Source: Toxorhynchites rutilus septentrionalis (lineage: Eukaryota > Arthropoda > Insecta > Diptera > Culicidae). Taken from it: a stretch of 64,000 nucleotides of DNA. The notes beneath the pieces are model-generated. The model had not been told where the DNA came from. It made no database searches and worked only from the letters and a program-made list of their open reading frames with translations. This document shows positions 21,776 through 34,651 of the stretch, in pieces. Position numbers and translations under genes: made by a program. The stretch is from NCBI RefSeq assembly GCF_029784135.1, contig NC_073746.1, positions 72,148,042 to 72,212,041 on the forward strand. Reading direction: 5' to 3'. How positions within the stretch are numbered: the first letter of the stretch is position 1; every line of letters begins with the position of its first letter.

Positions 21776-23414
21776 TGCTCTTTTAATACGTTTGTCGTGG
21801 TATACCGGCATGTTTATGAAATTTTATGAATTTGCATATAATTTCCAACAACTTTTCCAAATACATCATTATGGTAAAACTATATTATTAGGAGCTACGT
21901 TGAAAAACATTATCCCTACGTTTTGTAGTAACCCACATGTCTTCAAATGTTCTTCAACAAGAGAGTGCGCTCGATGAGTGTACGATGTCGTGAGCTGTGC
22001 CAACAATTTATGGTCAACCTGTAGCGCGAGGAAGAATACATTCACTAGCGAGACGCTATCATGAGTAAAGCCGACACAGCCTTTGCTTTTCCCATACCAA
22101 AACGCAATTTATTGTCATGACATTACAGCGCATGTGTTCAAATTAAAAATGAACTTCGATCGGATTCGGTTGGTTAGTCAACAAAATACACCCTGAGGAA
22201 ATCGATAGCGTAATCTCCTCAGGAAATCAGATCTGTCTACTAATCTATTATTCACCCGTATTCTGGAATCCGATCAAGTCAGAATTACCCGAAGGAATCG
22301 CAATCGTGATCGCAAGTGAGAAAAAGTGACTCTGCAAGTGAATGAAAATGGTATCTGATGATTATATATTATGGATAAAGTTTTGATGGAAATGCAGGAA
22401 AAGTTATACAGTTAAGTTAGGGTTAGAATAAGTCTTTTAAGTATTCACATGACATCGAGTACGAATTTTCATTCAAACTTCAACAGATTAAAATTGCTTC
22501 CTCACGCTCGAGTTTCACACCAAATGAATCCCGGAATATGAGTGACTGTTCGATACTGTTATCACAAGCATGGTTCATGACCCATGCGATGATCTGCATC
22601 TTTTATCGCATTGCATAGCAGATGGAATATGTACAAAGCGTTTAGCTAGAAATTTCACCAAGATCACAAGCGTAGGCAGATATGCAATATACCTACGAAA
22701 AATATAAAATACCGATGTGAATACTCCTCGATTGAATGACAATCACGAAAAAGTGCGGTGCCGAATAGGCCGGTACAGCAGCTCGCAATTTATGAACGAG
22801 ACCCAGTAGTCATAATTTTTTTTCTCATTCTAAATCGGCCAATATATATTGCGCAATAATACTGAACGTCTATAGGTCGCATTACGACAAAAATATATTA
22901 TTTTTTTTCTCTTTACAATAAACTTTTAAGATCAAAAATGTGAATTACGTTAGTAAAATACATTAAATCAAGAAACATCATACAAACTTTCGTTCAAATC
23001 GTTTCATTCGTTCGTTTAATCGATCAAATTCGATTAATATTATTAATCGGTGAAACATTGAAAGATACACAATACATTAGCTATGTTTTTTTAAAATTCA
23101 CTACTAGTAATGTTATGGCAGAACAACGTTTAGTTATTCTATAAAAACTGATTAAGAAAACTATATTTATCCTCCACAAGATCGTGCACACCAGTTTTCG
23201 TTGATAAATTTCAATGTTAGGGATTACTTCCCTTGTTGTTGGCGCTTGTATTAACCCTTTGCGGTCGGAATTAATTCCCCTTGAGAGAGACCCTCTTATC
23301 TTTCCACGCTAATAATATTTTGTTTATGCCGAGTACCGTTACCTATTGTTCATAGAAACTCCGTATACATTCGTAAAAAAGTACACGATACATCAAAATT
23401 TGTTTAGAAGGAAT
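21776..23414. other. Unassigned
   Basis: No ORF with recognisable homology. Some stretches look like old repeats. Confidence 0.4.
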
Positions 23415-24125
23415 GTACAAGGTTCGAGGTTTAGAATTTTCACGGGTGACGTATATTCGATTCGATTTTTTTTGTGGCATTATGTTGGTACTTGTGTCTC
23501 TCACTTATGCTGACAAGTACGACTATTTTGAATGTTCAGATAATTTTTGACAACTGCTTTTCTTACACGTGTTTTGGTTCATCTTCAATTTTTGCCAATT
23601 GCCTATCTCTAGAGAAATCCTTTCGTAGTGCTGAAGCAAAATCGGCTATGTCTATGGAAATGCCACTCTATCTACAAGAGCTGTTCTAAAAATATCACGA
23701 TTTTTGTATACCCACGGATTACTTATATTTGATTTCAGTTGTTGACGTGCTTGGGCTTCCGGCACGATTTGCGTCGTTTTCATCTTTTCGACTCCCCAAG
23801 AACATTTTTTTCGAACTCCGATAAACGTTGTTTCGCTCCAAGGTAGCTTCACAATCAACATTCGGAATGTGTTCGCGCACTTAATTTTGTTTTTCACACA
23901 AAATTTCTTACAGATTCCTTTCTGATCCTTGTTTTGCAATAGGCAAAAATCGAAGGTGAACCAAATCACTGGTAAGAAAAACAGCTGTCAAAAATTAACT
24001 GAACATTCAAAATAGCCGTACTTGTCAGCATAAATGAGAGACATGAGTACCAACATACTGCCACAAAAAATCTAGAATCGAATATACGTCACCCGCGTAA
24101 ATTCGAAAGTAGCGATACTTTTTGA
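23415..24125. mobile_element. Foldback element with about 190-bp inverted arms
   Basis: The left arm (about 23430-23610) contains GGGTGACGTATATTCGATTC and TATGCTGACAAGTACG. The right arm (about 23940-24110) carries the reverse complements, including ATGAGAGACATGAGTACCAA. The arms are about 85 percent alike by eye, with about 330 bp between them. No coding. Ends are not sharply defined and no target duplication was found. Confidence 0.65.
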
Positions 24126-25004
24126 ACAGACCTCTTAAACTATTATTATCGTTGAATAAAGTATTTAATATGATTCCTTGCTTTGGTGACTGAGAGAAGA
24201 CAAACGACCGCAAAAGCTTAAAATGGTTTCTTTAAGAGTCGTATTTTTTTATTGTTTTCATGAAATCCGCGTTCTCGGGTAATCGATGTATGTATCTATG
24301 TTGCAATAGATTGTTAAGGAGTATCGAAATCGATTGGTGTAAAAATCTTGAAATTGGACTTTTTCTATCGATTTGTGCCCCCAATATTTTTTTAGAAAAA
24401 TGTAATCATATGCCAAAAACTAATAAATGTCCAACTATAATGTTTGTGTATATTAAATTTCAAACAACTTGCTAACTTGAGTTCAGTTGACAAGCATTCT
24501 AATGTTCTATGTTTTTTATTATCTTGAGTTTTTTTTTTTAATTTGGCAATCTCTGCTATTAGGCCCAAATGTTTCACATTTGAAGCAACGCATAACATCA
24601 ACTACCGTGCACTTATTCCCTCCAATGCTAACATTGCGAGTAATCATAAAATATTCATAAGTGTCATGATCGACTTGAAAAATTACATTGTATTTTTTAT
24701 AATTTTTTCATATTTAAACATGGATTTTCATATATTGCAATAACTTTTACGTCCCGAAATACAATATCTTTATTTCTATGGAACATCGACTACTCATTCA
24801 TAATATTTTTAATTTAAATTTCACTGGTTTAGGTACAGATTGGGTAAACTTATTTCCCAGATTACTTTCATTGCTATTTTTCACAATTTCAATGTTGTGA
24901 AATCTCACACACTCATCACTCAATTTAATCGACCCGTCCTTTAACAAAAATCCTCCGAAAATTTAAGTTTTTGTCGCGCAAGCCTGCCTAAATTTCTACG
25001 AACA
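24126..25004. other. Unassigned AT-rich
   Basis: No gene recognised between the foldback element and the retrotransposon 5' region. Confidence 0.45.
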
Positions 25005-25209
25005 AAGTTTATTTTGTACAACCCGAGTCCCGCGAACGCGTGTGTCACATTATCAAGTGGAATCTACGTGCAATAAGTCCCTAATTACGAATTTCAGCGA
25101 CTTGTTTACACCACTCCGAGTGAAACACTCTGCCATCGTTGATCTCAAATCGACATATCGAACAATAAATATCTACGCAGTGATTTGTTTTCACTTGTTT
25201 TGTGCTACA

Positions 25210-26646
25210 ATGGCTAAAAGATGTGAAGCTAACCCGTGCTTTACGGCCTCGGCTCGCAGTGCCAGAATTGCCTGCTGGAAGTGCGACAAATTATTTCACA
25301 TCAAGTGTGCTGGTGTTTCGGGCAATCAACACAAAATAATACGGGATTGTTCTGGTGCAGTATGGTTAGGCGCACTTTGCTTGAATTCCAAAGAATCTGC
25401 TTCAGCGATATGTTTGATTAACGAACGCCTCTCATCAATTGTTCGACTTGTCGAGGCCCAAATTGATGTTACCCGTTCGCTGTGCCGTGCATACGGCCAA
25501 ATTCTGCCGCGCTCAAGTTGCTGTAGACTCACTGCTCCCGAGAATGCCCCAGGAGATGCTCAAAACTTTGCAGTTAGAATTCAGCAATGTTTTCAACTCG
25601 TCCTTTAATGGTGCTGGCCATCTTGTTGAAGTAAACATGAATAAAAGGAACCGAACTAGTAGTGTATCATCTCCACATTTAGCAGCATCCAGGATAGGAA
25701 AACGAATAAGAGTTGATGCTTCCGGGGATAAGTCTGATCTGGACAACTCGATATTACTTTTACCAGGTAATGCTGAGAATAGTATATGCCCAGCCGCTGG
25801 GTCCAATGAGGCTTCACAATGTAAATGGCTCTCCCATTCGGTTCCAGTACACATCTCCTCTGTCAAGGAGAAAAGTCCAGTTCCGGAAACTTCGAGCAAC
25901 CACTCAGTCATTCCAATTCTGCCTGGTGCAAAGGCTGCTCCACCAACTTCAACACGTCCATCTAACACGAATAGTGCGCAGCATCTCTCACATGTGCCAG
26001 CTACATCTTCTTCTTTCACAGGTAATATTAACAATGGTATATGTCCAGCCGCAGCTGGGCTTGATGCTACTCATCTGATCCTTTCCTCACTGACGCCAGA
26101 TACCACCAACATGAACAACACCTGTACCACAAAGGACGACCGACAGGAATATACCGCAGCTACCACATTAGTACCATCGCAACCGGGGGTAACCGGTAAC
26201 AACCCGCGCTCAATGGCGCCTACGAACTCAATTATGTTATCATCAACAACACAACGATCTCAACAGAGAAGAAACCTCACCGCTCCGAATGATCGCCCTA
26301 TTGTGTCTCAATCGGTAAACACATCTGGGTCGGTAGTTAGAACAACATATTTATCTGGCTATAATTCTGCTATTGTGAATACTACACCCGCGTCCTCCCT
26401 GCCTGCACTTTCTGTCGCTCCTTCCGGGAAACGCTCTAAATGGTCGAAAATATAGCTTTGTATATTTCTGCAAAATGTAAATGCGATCCAGCCTTGATCA
26501 GGTGCTATAAACTAGTTCGTCAAAATAGGGAGGATAGTAGACCGATAACTTTTATATCGTTCAAATTGAATGTGCCTGAATCGTTGGAAAGCTTGATAAA
26601 TTCCAAGAATTTCTGGCCATCCGGTATTTCGATTAGTCCTTTTTAG
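25210..26646 (+). pseudogene. Non-LTR ORF1 (PHD-like finger, RRM-like end), broken
   Basis: From the ATG at 25210 the first frame has a cysteine/histidine cluster (C-x2-C, H-x2-C spacing, about 25270-25310) resembling a PHD-type finger. The frame then shifts by one near 25440-25600. The second frame runs through a long Ser/Thr/Pro/Asn-rich linker to a stop at 26455. Homology continues in yet another frame to a stop at 26644 with 'SFKLNVPESL', typical of the C-terminal part of such ORF1 proteins. ORF1 proteins bind element RNA. At least two frameshifts make this one dead. Confidence 0.7.
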
Positions 26647-26857
26647 AGCATCCGCCAGTGCGTGCTCGCAGAAATCTAACGACTCCTCAAACTCAACATC
26701 AAATCAATGTCCAACATGTCCGTCGGTTGAGCCCGAACAGTACCCCAGCGCATTCGGAACCATTGGCCAATCTAGACCCGCAACGCGCTCTCCCTCGAAG
26801 AGTACCACCCCCTCCACCGCAACTGAACATTTTGAGAGTAACGAGAACGAGTCTGGT

Positions 26858-29498
26858 GTGAGCTATCAACTTCTGATTTATTATCAGAATGTAGGTGGTA
26901 TGAATACTTCAACGGCTGATTACTATCTCGCCTGCTCCGATACCTTATTTGATGTATTCGCTTTCACTGAAACGTGGCTCAACGATAACACGCTGTCGCA
27001 ACAAATTTTTGATTCTTCGTACATGGTATACCGTTCAGATCGATCTGCTGAGAACAGCAAGAAAGTAACTGGGGGTGGAGTTCTGCTGGCAGTCCGCTCG
27101 AATATAAAATCCCGTGAATTATTCCCCCCCGATTGGACACAGAGCGCCTCGGATTACTTGTATCCAGTTCATTCACATTCTACTCTGAATCGTTTGTCGG
27201 AACGGCTTCTTGATAGTGTCAGCACGGCCAGTTTATGTCAGAAGAATCATATCTTCAATAACAACAACCACATTCTTGATTTGTGTTTCATCAGTTCAGA
27301 ACTCGCGGTAGTCATTGAAGCACCCGCTCCTCTGGTGAAATTATGTCGACATCATCCCCCACTTCTGATATCTATATCTATTTCGCCACCGCTCGTCTTC
27401 GCCAACACTGCTGAATCAACTTATTACAATTATCGAAAAGCTGATTACTCGTCAATGAACCGTTATTTTCTTGGTATCAACTGGAATGATATTTTGGAGA
27501 ACCAGGATATAGACAACGCCACGTCATCAATGTCCAATGTTTTACTTTACGCGATTGAACAGTTTGTTCCCAAGAAGAAGGCTAAGAAGTCGCTCAACCC
27601 TCCGTGGACATATGGTAATCTCAAACGCTTGAAGTCACTGAAAAGATCATACCTTCGAAAATTTGCTAAGTGTCGCAATGATTTTTGGAGAAGTCAGTAT
27701 TCTTTTGTGAACAGAACCTACAAACGCCTGAACAAAGTTTTACACGCCGACTATTTAAATGGCATTCAAACGAATCTGCGTGCCCACCCAAGTGGGTTCT
27801 GGAAATACGTCGATAAACAAAGGAAAGAGTTTGGTTTACCCACCGTGATGACACGTAACGATACTGAAGCTTCCACCAGTGAAAGCATTTGCGAGTTGTT
27901 TCGTAAGCAATTCAGTGGTGTTTTTGTCAGTGAAAGTTTTGATAGTGATCAAGTCTCTGCAACCGTTAAAAATGTACCCAGCCTGTCATCGGTCGGAGCC
28001 TGCCCTACGATTAATCGTAATGTTGTACAAGATGCCTGCTCTAGATTGAAGAAATCTACGTATGCTGGACCCGACAGCATTCCATCTATCGTACTGAAGA
28101 TCCGAAGTTCCACCGCTCCATCCTGAGTGGGACTTTCCCGACTGCTTGGAAAAATTCTTTTGTTTTCCCTGTCTTCAAAAAAGGCTCTAGGAAGGATGTA
28201 ACTAATTATAGAGGAATCGCGTGCCTTTGTGCCATCTCCAAGCTATTCGAATCATCGTATTGGATTTTATCACCCATGCTTGCAACAATTACATCGTCGA
28301 GGAACAACATGGTTTCGTGTCTAAACGGTCGACTTCCACGAATCTTCTTCTGTACACATCATACATCGCTCGTTCACTTGAACTGCGACAACAAATCGAT
28401 GCGGTATATACCGATTTCTCCGCAGCATTCGACAAAATCAACCACAACATCGCTGTAGCTAAGCTTCAACGTCTTGGTTTTAAAGGTCCCTTCTTATTCT
28501 GGCTACGGTCTTATCTCACTGATCGTATTATGTCGGTGAAAATTGGAGACACTATATCTTCTCCTTTTCGTGTAACGTCTGGTGTTCCGCAAGGGAGCCA
28601 CATCGCCCCATATATTTTTCTGCTATACCTTAATGACATTAATTTTCGTCTGAAGTGCCTGAAGCTCTCCTACGCCGATAACTTCAAGTTGTATTTCCGT
28701 GTGAATTCCACTGAAGATGCGGAGTTTCTGCAAGAGCAGCTGAATATTTTTGCTGAATGGTGCGCAACGAATAGAATGATTTTAAATCCATCCAAATGTT
28801 CGGTTATTTCGTTTTCTCGAAAGCGCACATTGATATGCTTTGAATATAGACTGCACGGTGAAATTTTGAAACGTGTGGACATTATTAAAGACCTTGGAGT
28901 TATGTTAGACTCTAAACTAACCTTTTGTGATCATATAGCTTACATTACTTCTAAAGCATCCAAAGTCCTCGGCTTTATTTTCCGTGTCACGAAGCAATTC
29001 ACAGATGTACATTGCATCAAGGCCATATATTGTGCATTGGTTCGATCCGTTCTAGAATATGCTTGCGTTGTATGGTCACCATATTACCAATATAGTGTAC
29101 AACGTATTGAGTCGATTCAGCGAAAATTTGTTCGATTTTCCTTGCGTAATCAGCCATGGAATGACCCATTTAATCTGCCCAGCTACGAGGATCGCTGTAG
29201 TCTCATAGGATTGGATTCATTGGGCTCTCGAAGGAATGTTACCAAAGCGCTTTTTGTATCTGATATTATTTTATCAAATATCGATTGCCCCGAATTGCTA
29301 TACTTAATTAATTTTAACATTAGTCGTCGCAATTTGCGTACCCGTAACTACTTGTACCTTCCACCATCTCGAACAAATTACGGCTACAATGAACCCGTAA
29401 CCAGTATGTGTCGTGTGTTCAATCTTTGTAGTTCGTCTTTTGATTATCACCTTTCCCGTTCGTCCCTCAAAGCGCTCTATTCTGCTATTCTTAAGTAG
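26858..29498 (+). pseudogene. Non-LTR ORF2 (endonuclease and reverse transcriptase), broken
   Basis: The endonuclease starts 'IYYQNVGGMNT' and includes 'FAFTETWLND' and 'GGGVLLAVRSN'. After 27130 it jumps to the late part of the domain, omitting the GDFN catalytic block. A stop at 28124 and a second shift near 28210 break the frame in the RT N-terminal part ('NYRGIACL'). The RT core then reads 'VYTDFSAAFDKINH', 'GVPQGSHIAPYIF' and 'SYADN', where the usual YADD has Asn at the second Asp (28671-28682). Both the deletion and the active-site change would abolish function. Confidence 0.85.
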
Positions 29499-29639
29499 TT
29501 ATAATTGTTATAGGTTTAATATTTAGTTCTATAGTTTTATTATTAGTTTTATTATTTAATAATTAATTCTCGGTCATTAGGGCAAACATGTTAAGCCTGT
29601 TGATGTTTGTAAAAAAAAAAAATAATCCACTTGTTTACC

Positions 29640-30615
29640 ACTTCGAATATTATTTTAGAATGCATCGAAATTTTTGTAATAGATTATGTTCTTCGTTACA
29701 AATAAATTTGATGAACGTCCTTTTACGTTGGATATGATGCCCAGGACTACCAAAATATGTGAACGGAAGAATTGTCAAACAATCATTGTATTCTACATTT
29801 CCCTCTGAAATTATTGCACATCTCATGCATACGTAGCTCTCGAATCGCGAAACTTCATTCACCTCTAGTACCTGAAATGACGATTTTCTCAGGCTTCTCC
29901 GTTCAAAAGTATGTTTTAGGAAAACATTCCGGTCTGTATAACGACAAGCGATTACTAAAGTACTCAATTCCGAAAAATACCCCCGACTTGCATGTATTTG
30001 CAAAGCAGATTCCCCCAGGCATATTGATTTTGAAGTTCGTGTTAGGGGAACACAGCTCGGTGGAAGCAAAAATATCCCCGACTTGCATGTTTTGACAAAG
30101 CGGGTTCCCCCAGGTACATTGATTTTGAAGTCAGTGATAGAGAAACACAGTTCGGTGGGAATAAAAATACCCCCTACTTGCATGTATATTTGCAAAGCGA
30201 ATTTCCACAGGTACATCGATCTTGAAGTCTGTGTTGGGGAAACCCTAAATCGCGATAACGCCCGATTGATGTTAATTGTGATAGACGCGTAGAAATATTT
30301 CCTATCAATTGATGCAAACATCTTCCCGATCTATTAAGAAATGTTCGAGTTATAGGCATTCGAAATACGGGTAGGGTTAGCACACAAATCGGCAGAACAA
30401 ATGTATGGGAAAAAGGAAATTCTTCCAGTTTTCATGAATTTAAACCGTTTAGAGATTAGCGAATTGTAATGTAATCAAACAAATCTTAGAGAATTTCCGA
30501 TTCGATTGGTATGCAAATCATGAGAATTCGTTCACAGTGAAAACAGTTATTAACGTTAATATAAAAACGTAAACCTGTTTTCTGATTTCCCCTCCTGAAA
30601 GACGTAGTTCTACAT
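29640..30615 (-). repeat. GACGTAGGACTAC-family copy C (inverted)
   Basis: The segment 30390-30615 is the inverted counterpart of 36005-36240, ending at GACGTAGTTCTAC. The segment 30295-30360 is the inverted counterpart of 10880-10935. The portion 29680-29890 resembles 39560-39670 inverted. A 95-bp tandem repeat lies inside. Confidence 0.55.
29981..30245. repeat. 95-bp minisatellite, about 2.8 units
   Basis: Units begin CCCCGACTTGCATGT at 29981, 30076 and 30171 and end AAAAATA. Unit identity is roughly 85 percent by eye. A degenerate earlier unit may precede them. Confidence 0.85.
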
Positions 30616-30619
30616 TAAA

Positions 30620-32764
30620 AACCGATCTCTTGAATTCCTCTTTTTAAACGCATATACATTACTTGTACACATTTTAGGACGCTATTTGTGTGGCTTACAC
30701 AGAGATGAGCGCATGTGTTACTGAAGTTCTCAGCTTTTTCACTTTTTCCCATTATCTTACAATCACATCGAATCGTTTTCGCGAATCTTTTTTTTGTGCA
30801 AACCATTGCGAACGCACGCGTATTCTTCTTAACAGTGGGCGCGATAATTTGACCCACTGACACAACACAAGGCTGGTAATCGGAGAATCAGAGAGAACCG
30901 ATGACATCAGCGCACGAGCGGTACAGCATCGGGATGGAATAGTACTATAATATATAAAAATATCACGTTGATGCGTTTTTTTTGTTTAGATTCACGATGA
31001 GTGAACCGGTTCGCTTGCCACCAACAACATGACAAACAAACACTTGTTATACTTTGACCACAACGAATGAATGATAAGCCCCAAAGAGATCTGCCGCTCA
31101 ACGATTTGTGGTGATTTATGGATTCAATTTATAATTCTTGGCCAAGAAACAGGCTTTCGGATCCGTATGAGATGTACAATCTAGAAACAAAATCAATCAT
31201 CTGCGTCTCTTACTTGCTACTCATAGCCACCGAGGTTGATTGAAGGGTTTCCATCATCATGAGAAAACAAATTATATATTATTCTAATTGTGTATTATTT
31301 ACCTATTTAGATCTCAGGAAGTCATTCGTTTGTCGTTCCAGTCGATCTTTACTTAGATAAAATTAAATTATTTTTTGGGATCATGTCATATCAGTAATTT
31401 GTCAATGGATAACGTAAAATACCGTCTAGCTGAATTTTTTTCACCATTCGACAGTCGGCTTATGAAAGCTAAGCCAAAGTATTACATCAAAACGATGGAG
31501 CGGTGGTCGACATCGTTTCGCTCTTCGGGATAGTTCCACACAATGTATTACAGTGTGTGGAATATTCTACGCGATACTGGTGCTGTATTTTTCTGCTGGT
31601 TGACTGAACTCGTTCCGCCGCTTTTAGATTTGCGAAACCGTTTAGCTTCTGAGGTTACCAAACTACGGTTTCTGTTCATTGAATGTGTGTACACCCTGGG
31701 GACACTCCTATTTCTATCCAGTATTCGATTTATTACACACGAAACATCATTTACACTACACAAGCAATCGACGTCGTATTATCGAAATGTATTTTTATAT
31801 CAGCCAAAATATGACATCAGCACCGACGGTAACAACAGTATCAGTATTCTCCTTTCGATTACCAACGCAAACGCAATCCATTGGTTCCAATCTGCTGTTG
31901 ATATCTGCGGAATACCAATCGGATGAAACATACCTCCCTTATTCTGAAATAATTGTGCTACCGATTCCCCGATCTAGCTCTCCCTCTTAGCGGCTTCCAT
32001 CCACAGGTCGTTGCACAGCAACAATTCATCGCCGATAAATACCCCGCAATTATTTGCTGCCGGTCGGTCAGCCGTCGCCGGTTCATTTTTTTTAGCGCTT
32101 CATTGTAGCACGAAATGCCACCCTCTCTAGCTAATGCATGCAGCTATTATACTTAAAAATGATTCACAACAAAAGGCCGGCGGACAAATTGCTATTGAAT
32201 GGAACGAAAAGGTGAAAAAAGTGAAAACAAAGACTCTATAAGGCGGGAGTGGTGGACAGCAATTCACAATCAATAGTATCGATTTCCCTCTTGATTTACA
32301 CTCGTAAATACGTCGTAGTTTAATTGGTGAGTTCATTGTGACTCAACGATTGTGGTTCATTTGTTTCATTCATAAAAATCAACAAGAAAAAGTTCTCTCG
32401 ACTTTGGTCGTTTTCATTTGAATTGAAAACATATAATGGATAAAATTCAACTTTATCTTGAAGTCTTTACTGCCTATGTTTGCATAGGAGACGTAATCAC
32501 CAACACCATTAGTGTTGGGGAAACGCATTCTTGTTTTTTGGCCTACAAGCGTAACCATGCAAATTTCCAATGAAATGATATGTCCAGTTGAAAGATATTA
32601 TCGACAAAAAGAGAGCCTAGGAGATTTTGCGGATTAAAACATATTTTTGCCTCTTAGAAAACGCTTGTATCTATTCATGCGGACAATCAATCGTTTCAAT
32701 GAACTTTGGTTATTTTGAGTCTGATTTGTTTACTTACATCAGCGCTATGAGTGAATGTTGAGTA
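30620..32764. other. Unassigned
   Basis: No convincing coding exon. One short perfect hairpin (TTCCACACA, loop, TGTGTGGAA) lies near 31532-31562. The 127-residue open frame at 31543 has no recognisable homology or codon signature and is not called. Confidence 0.4.
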
Positions 32765-33693
32765 GGGGAAGTGGGGGCATAGTGGTCACCCTAAGGAATA
32801 TGCCCATTTCCAGCGTCCACATACCGCTTCAATTCCCGTTTTTTGAAGAATATTATAGTTCAACTCATTGTTGTTCAAGATAACATTCGGCTTTTACTAT
32901 AAAAATTCAGAATAGTACATTTTTCATCATTAGAAAAAAAGTTGAAGAATCGAACTTTTTTTTTTGCTTGGAGGTAAAGTGGTCACCTAGTGGGGGCAAA
33001 GTGGTAACTCGCACATATCAGGCTAAATGGGGTAGATTTATGTGTTTTTTTCGTCCAAATTTGCTCAAATCATACTTGATATAGTAGGTTCATGTACAAA
33101 ATAAGCTTGGCCTATTCACCTAGAGTCTCAATTTAATTTTTCTCATGCATACAAAAATGTAGTAAGAAACACAAAACGTTTCACATAATAAGGGTTCGTT
33201 TAGTTGGAGTGGCATATTTTTCCAGGCTCAATGCCACAAAAGAAACCTCTTCAAGAGCAACATGTGACGAGGAATATCAGCTTTAGTAAACAGAACATTG
33301 TAAGTGAATAACACCTATGACCACTTTGCCCCCAAGCACGAAGGAAATCTCTATGCTAATTAATCGCTGAGATTGAACAAAATATCTGTTCACCTCTCCT
33401 AGAATAGGTGAACAGTTGTCCAAACTGATGATTTGTCCAACATATTGGATTGAATATACTAAATTTCACGTGAAATTCCTTATATATCATGCGCACAGAA
33501 CTACGGCCCAATGGCTATCGAGAGAGCAATTTTTGTTTTTATTCATATTTTGACATTTTGACAGCTCTACTGAAGTACAGGGTGACTCAAAAGTCATTAA
33601 ATTCTTCAAACATAAGGTGATTATTAATACGGCATCTATAGTCAATAGTTATACTACCAAGCAAGCAGGTGACCACTTTGCCCCCACTACCCC
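32765..33693. mobile_element. Non-autonomous element with pogo-like ends
   Basis: 929 bp flanked by TA (32763-32764 and 33694-33695). Termini GGGGAAGTGGGGGCATAGTG and its inverted counterpart GGGGTAGTGGGGGCAAAGTG, then GTCACC on both. Further copies of the GGGGGCAAAGTGG motif lie inside at 32991-33006 (direct) and about 33317-33333 (inverted). No coding. This is the same TA/GGGG...CCCC/TA layout with nested inner motifs as the element at 17931-19202. Confidence 0.75.
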
Positions 33694-33923
33694 TACTTTG
33701 AATTATTCGATGTCGAATTTGATGAGTGATAATGCTAAGAACCAATATTATATGTATTTTTCTACTGATTTAATTGTTTAATTATCTACTTGAAAGTTTA
33801 AATGCAGAGATTTAAGTAATTAGAATATAAAAAAAAAATTGCTTCTCTACATTCATCGCAGTGCAGTGAAAAGAGAATAGTAACTACATGAGCAGCTAGT
33901 GCAGTTCAGATAGGTATTTACGA

Positions 33924-34180
33924 GTGAGCAGTCTGAGGATCTGCAGGCCACTGGACAAAGTTTTCTATGATATGACTCTCAAAGATTTACGGCCCATGGC
34001 ATTCGATTTTTCGGAAGCCAACAACCTCCAGCACGAATTCAATAAAGTTGCAAAACTAGCAGGAAGAGATTGGGCTTCTAGCTTCATGTGGAACCACCGT
34101 CTGTCTCTTAGAACCCCACAACAGCGCAACGAAGCTACAGCGCTCTAAGGCAAAGCGTCGGAATCCTCAGAACCGAAATC
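33924..34180 (+). pseudogene. pogo/Tigger transposase DNA-binding region relic
   Basis: 'MTLKDLRPMAFDFSEANNL' followed by 'LAGRDWASSFMWNH' and 'LSLRTPQ' matches the second DNA-binding motif of pogo/Tigger/CENP-B-like proteins (pattern K..R.LAY.....N, AG.DW...F, LS.R.P). A stop at 34147 is followed by a few plausible codons. No catalytic domain is present. Probably part of an element whose right end is the inverted motif at 34614. Confidence 0.6.
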
Positions 34181-34613
34181 CATTTCGGTGCCCATTCCTC
34201 ACGATTTAATTCAAGAAAGGGGCCACGTATTTAAACAGTCAGTATCAGGATTGATGCGTCTTAGTCTGCCTCAGGTTTATATGTCAAAAAAGAAATTATA
34301 TACCGCGAGTATAGATAACGTACATAAAAATAATTTCTGTGGGAACTTGAGTGTTCGAAATGATTTATATCAATATATTAATTATGGGTGGGACGAAGTT
34401 CGTTCGGTCAGCTAGTTTGTTAATAAAAACGAATTCTGTTTCAAATGTTGGCCATTTTCTGATATCTTATATTGTCAGTCTCCTTCCTCCCAAAAATTTC
34501 CACGTGGTATGTTCGACTATAACACCCACTCTTCTCCACCCATAAAAAAACAGAACACATAAATAAGGCATTTATTTTTGGTATAAGTTATCTCAGAAGT
34601 TCAATTCAATTAG

Positions 34614-34651
34614 TGCGCACCTTTGCCCCCACTATGGGGCAAAGGTGCGCA
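34614..34651. repeat. Perfect 16-bp inverted repeat at element junction
   Basis: TGCGCACCTTTGCCCC (34614-34629) and its exact reverse complement (34636-34651) are separated by six bases. Each half looks like a transposon terminus, so two related elements abut here head to head. Confidence 0.8.

Larger units (their letters stand above)
25005..29622 (+). mobile_element. jockey/CR1-type non-LTR retrotransposon, decayed
   Basis: About 4.6 kb with a 5' untranslated stretch, two ORFs in the usual order and an A-tail at the right end (about 29611-29622). ORF1 and ORF2 each carry frameshifts, and the endonuclease domain has an internal deletion. A cysteine/histidine-rich ORF1 and an EEP endonuclease plus RT in ORF2 place it in the jockey/CR1 group. 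Exact clade is not determined. The copy is non-functional. Confidence 0.85.

Noticed and set aside
29981..30245. CRISPR-like array
   Set aside because: 95-bp contiguous units without distinct spacers in a eukaryotic repeat; this is a minisatellite.
31532..31562. Short perfect hairpin as a microRNA precursor
   Set aside because: A 9-bp stem is too short for a pre-miRNA.
31543..31926. 127-codon ORF as a host gene
   Set aside because: No domain, no homologue recognised, no splice or promoter support; length is within chance for this window.
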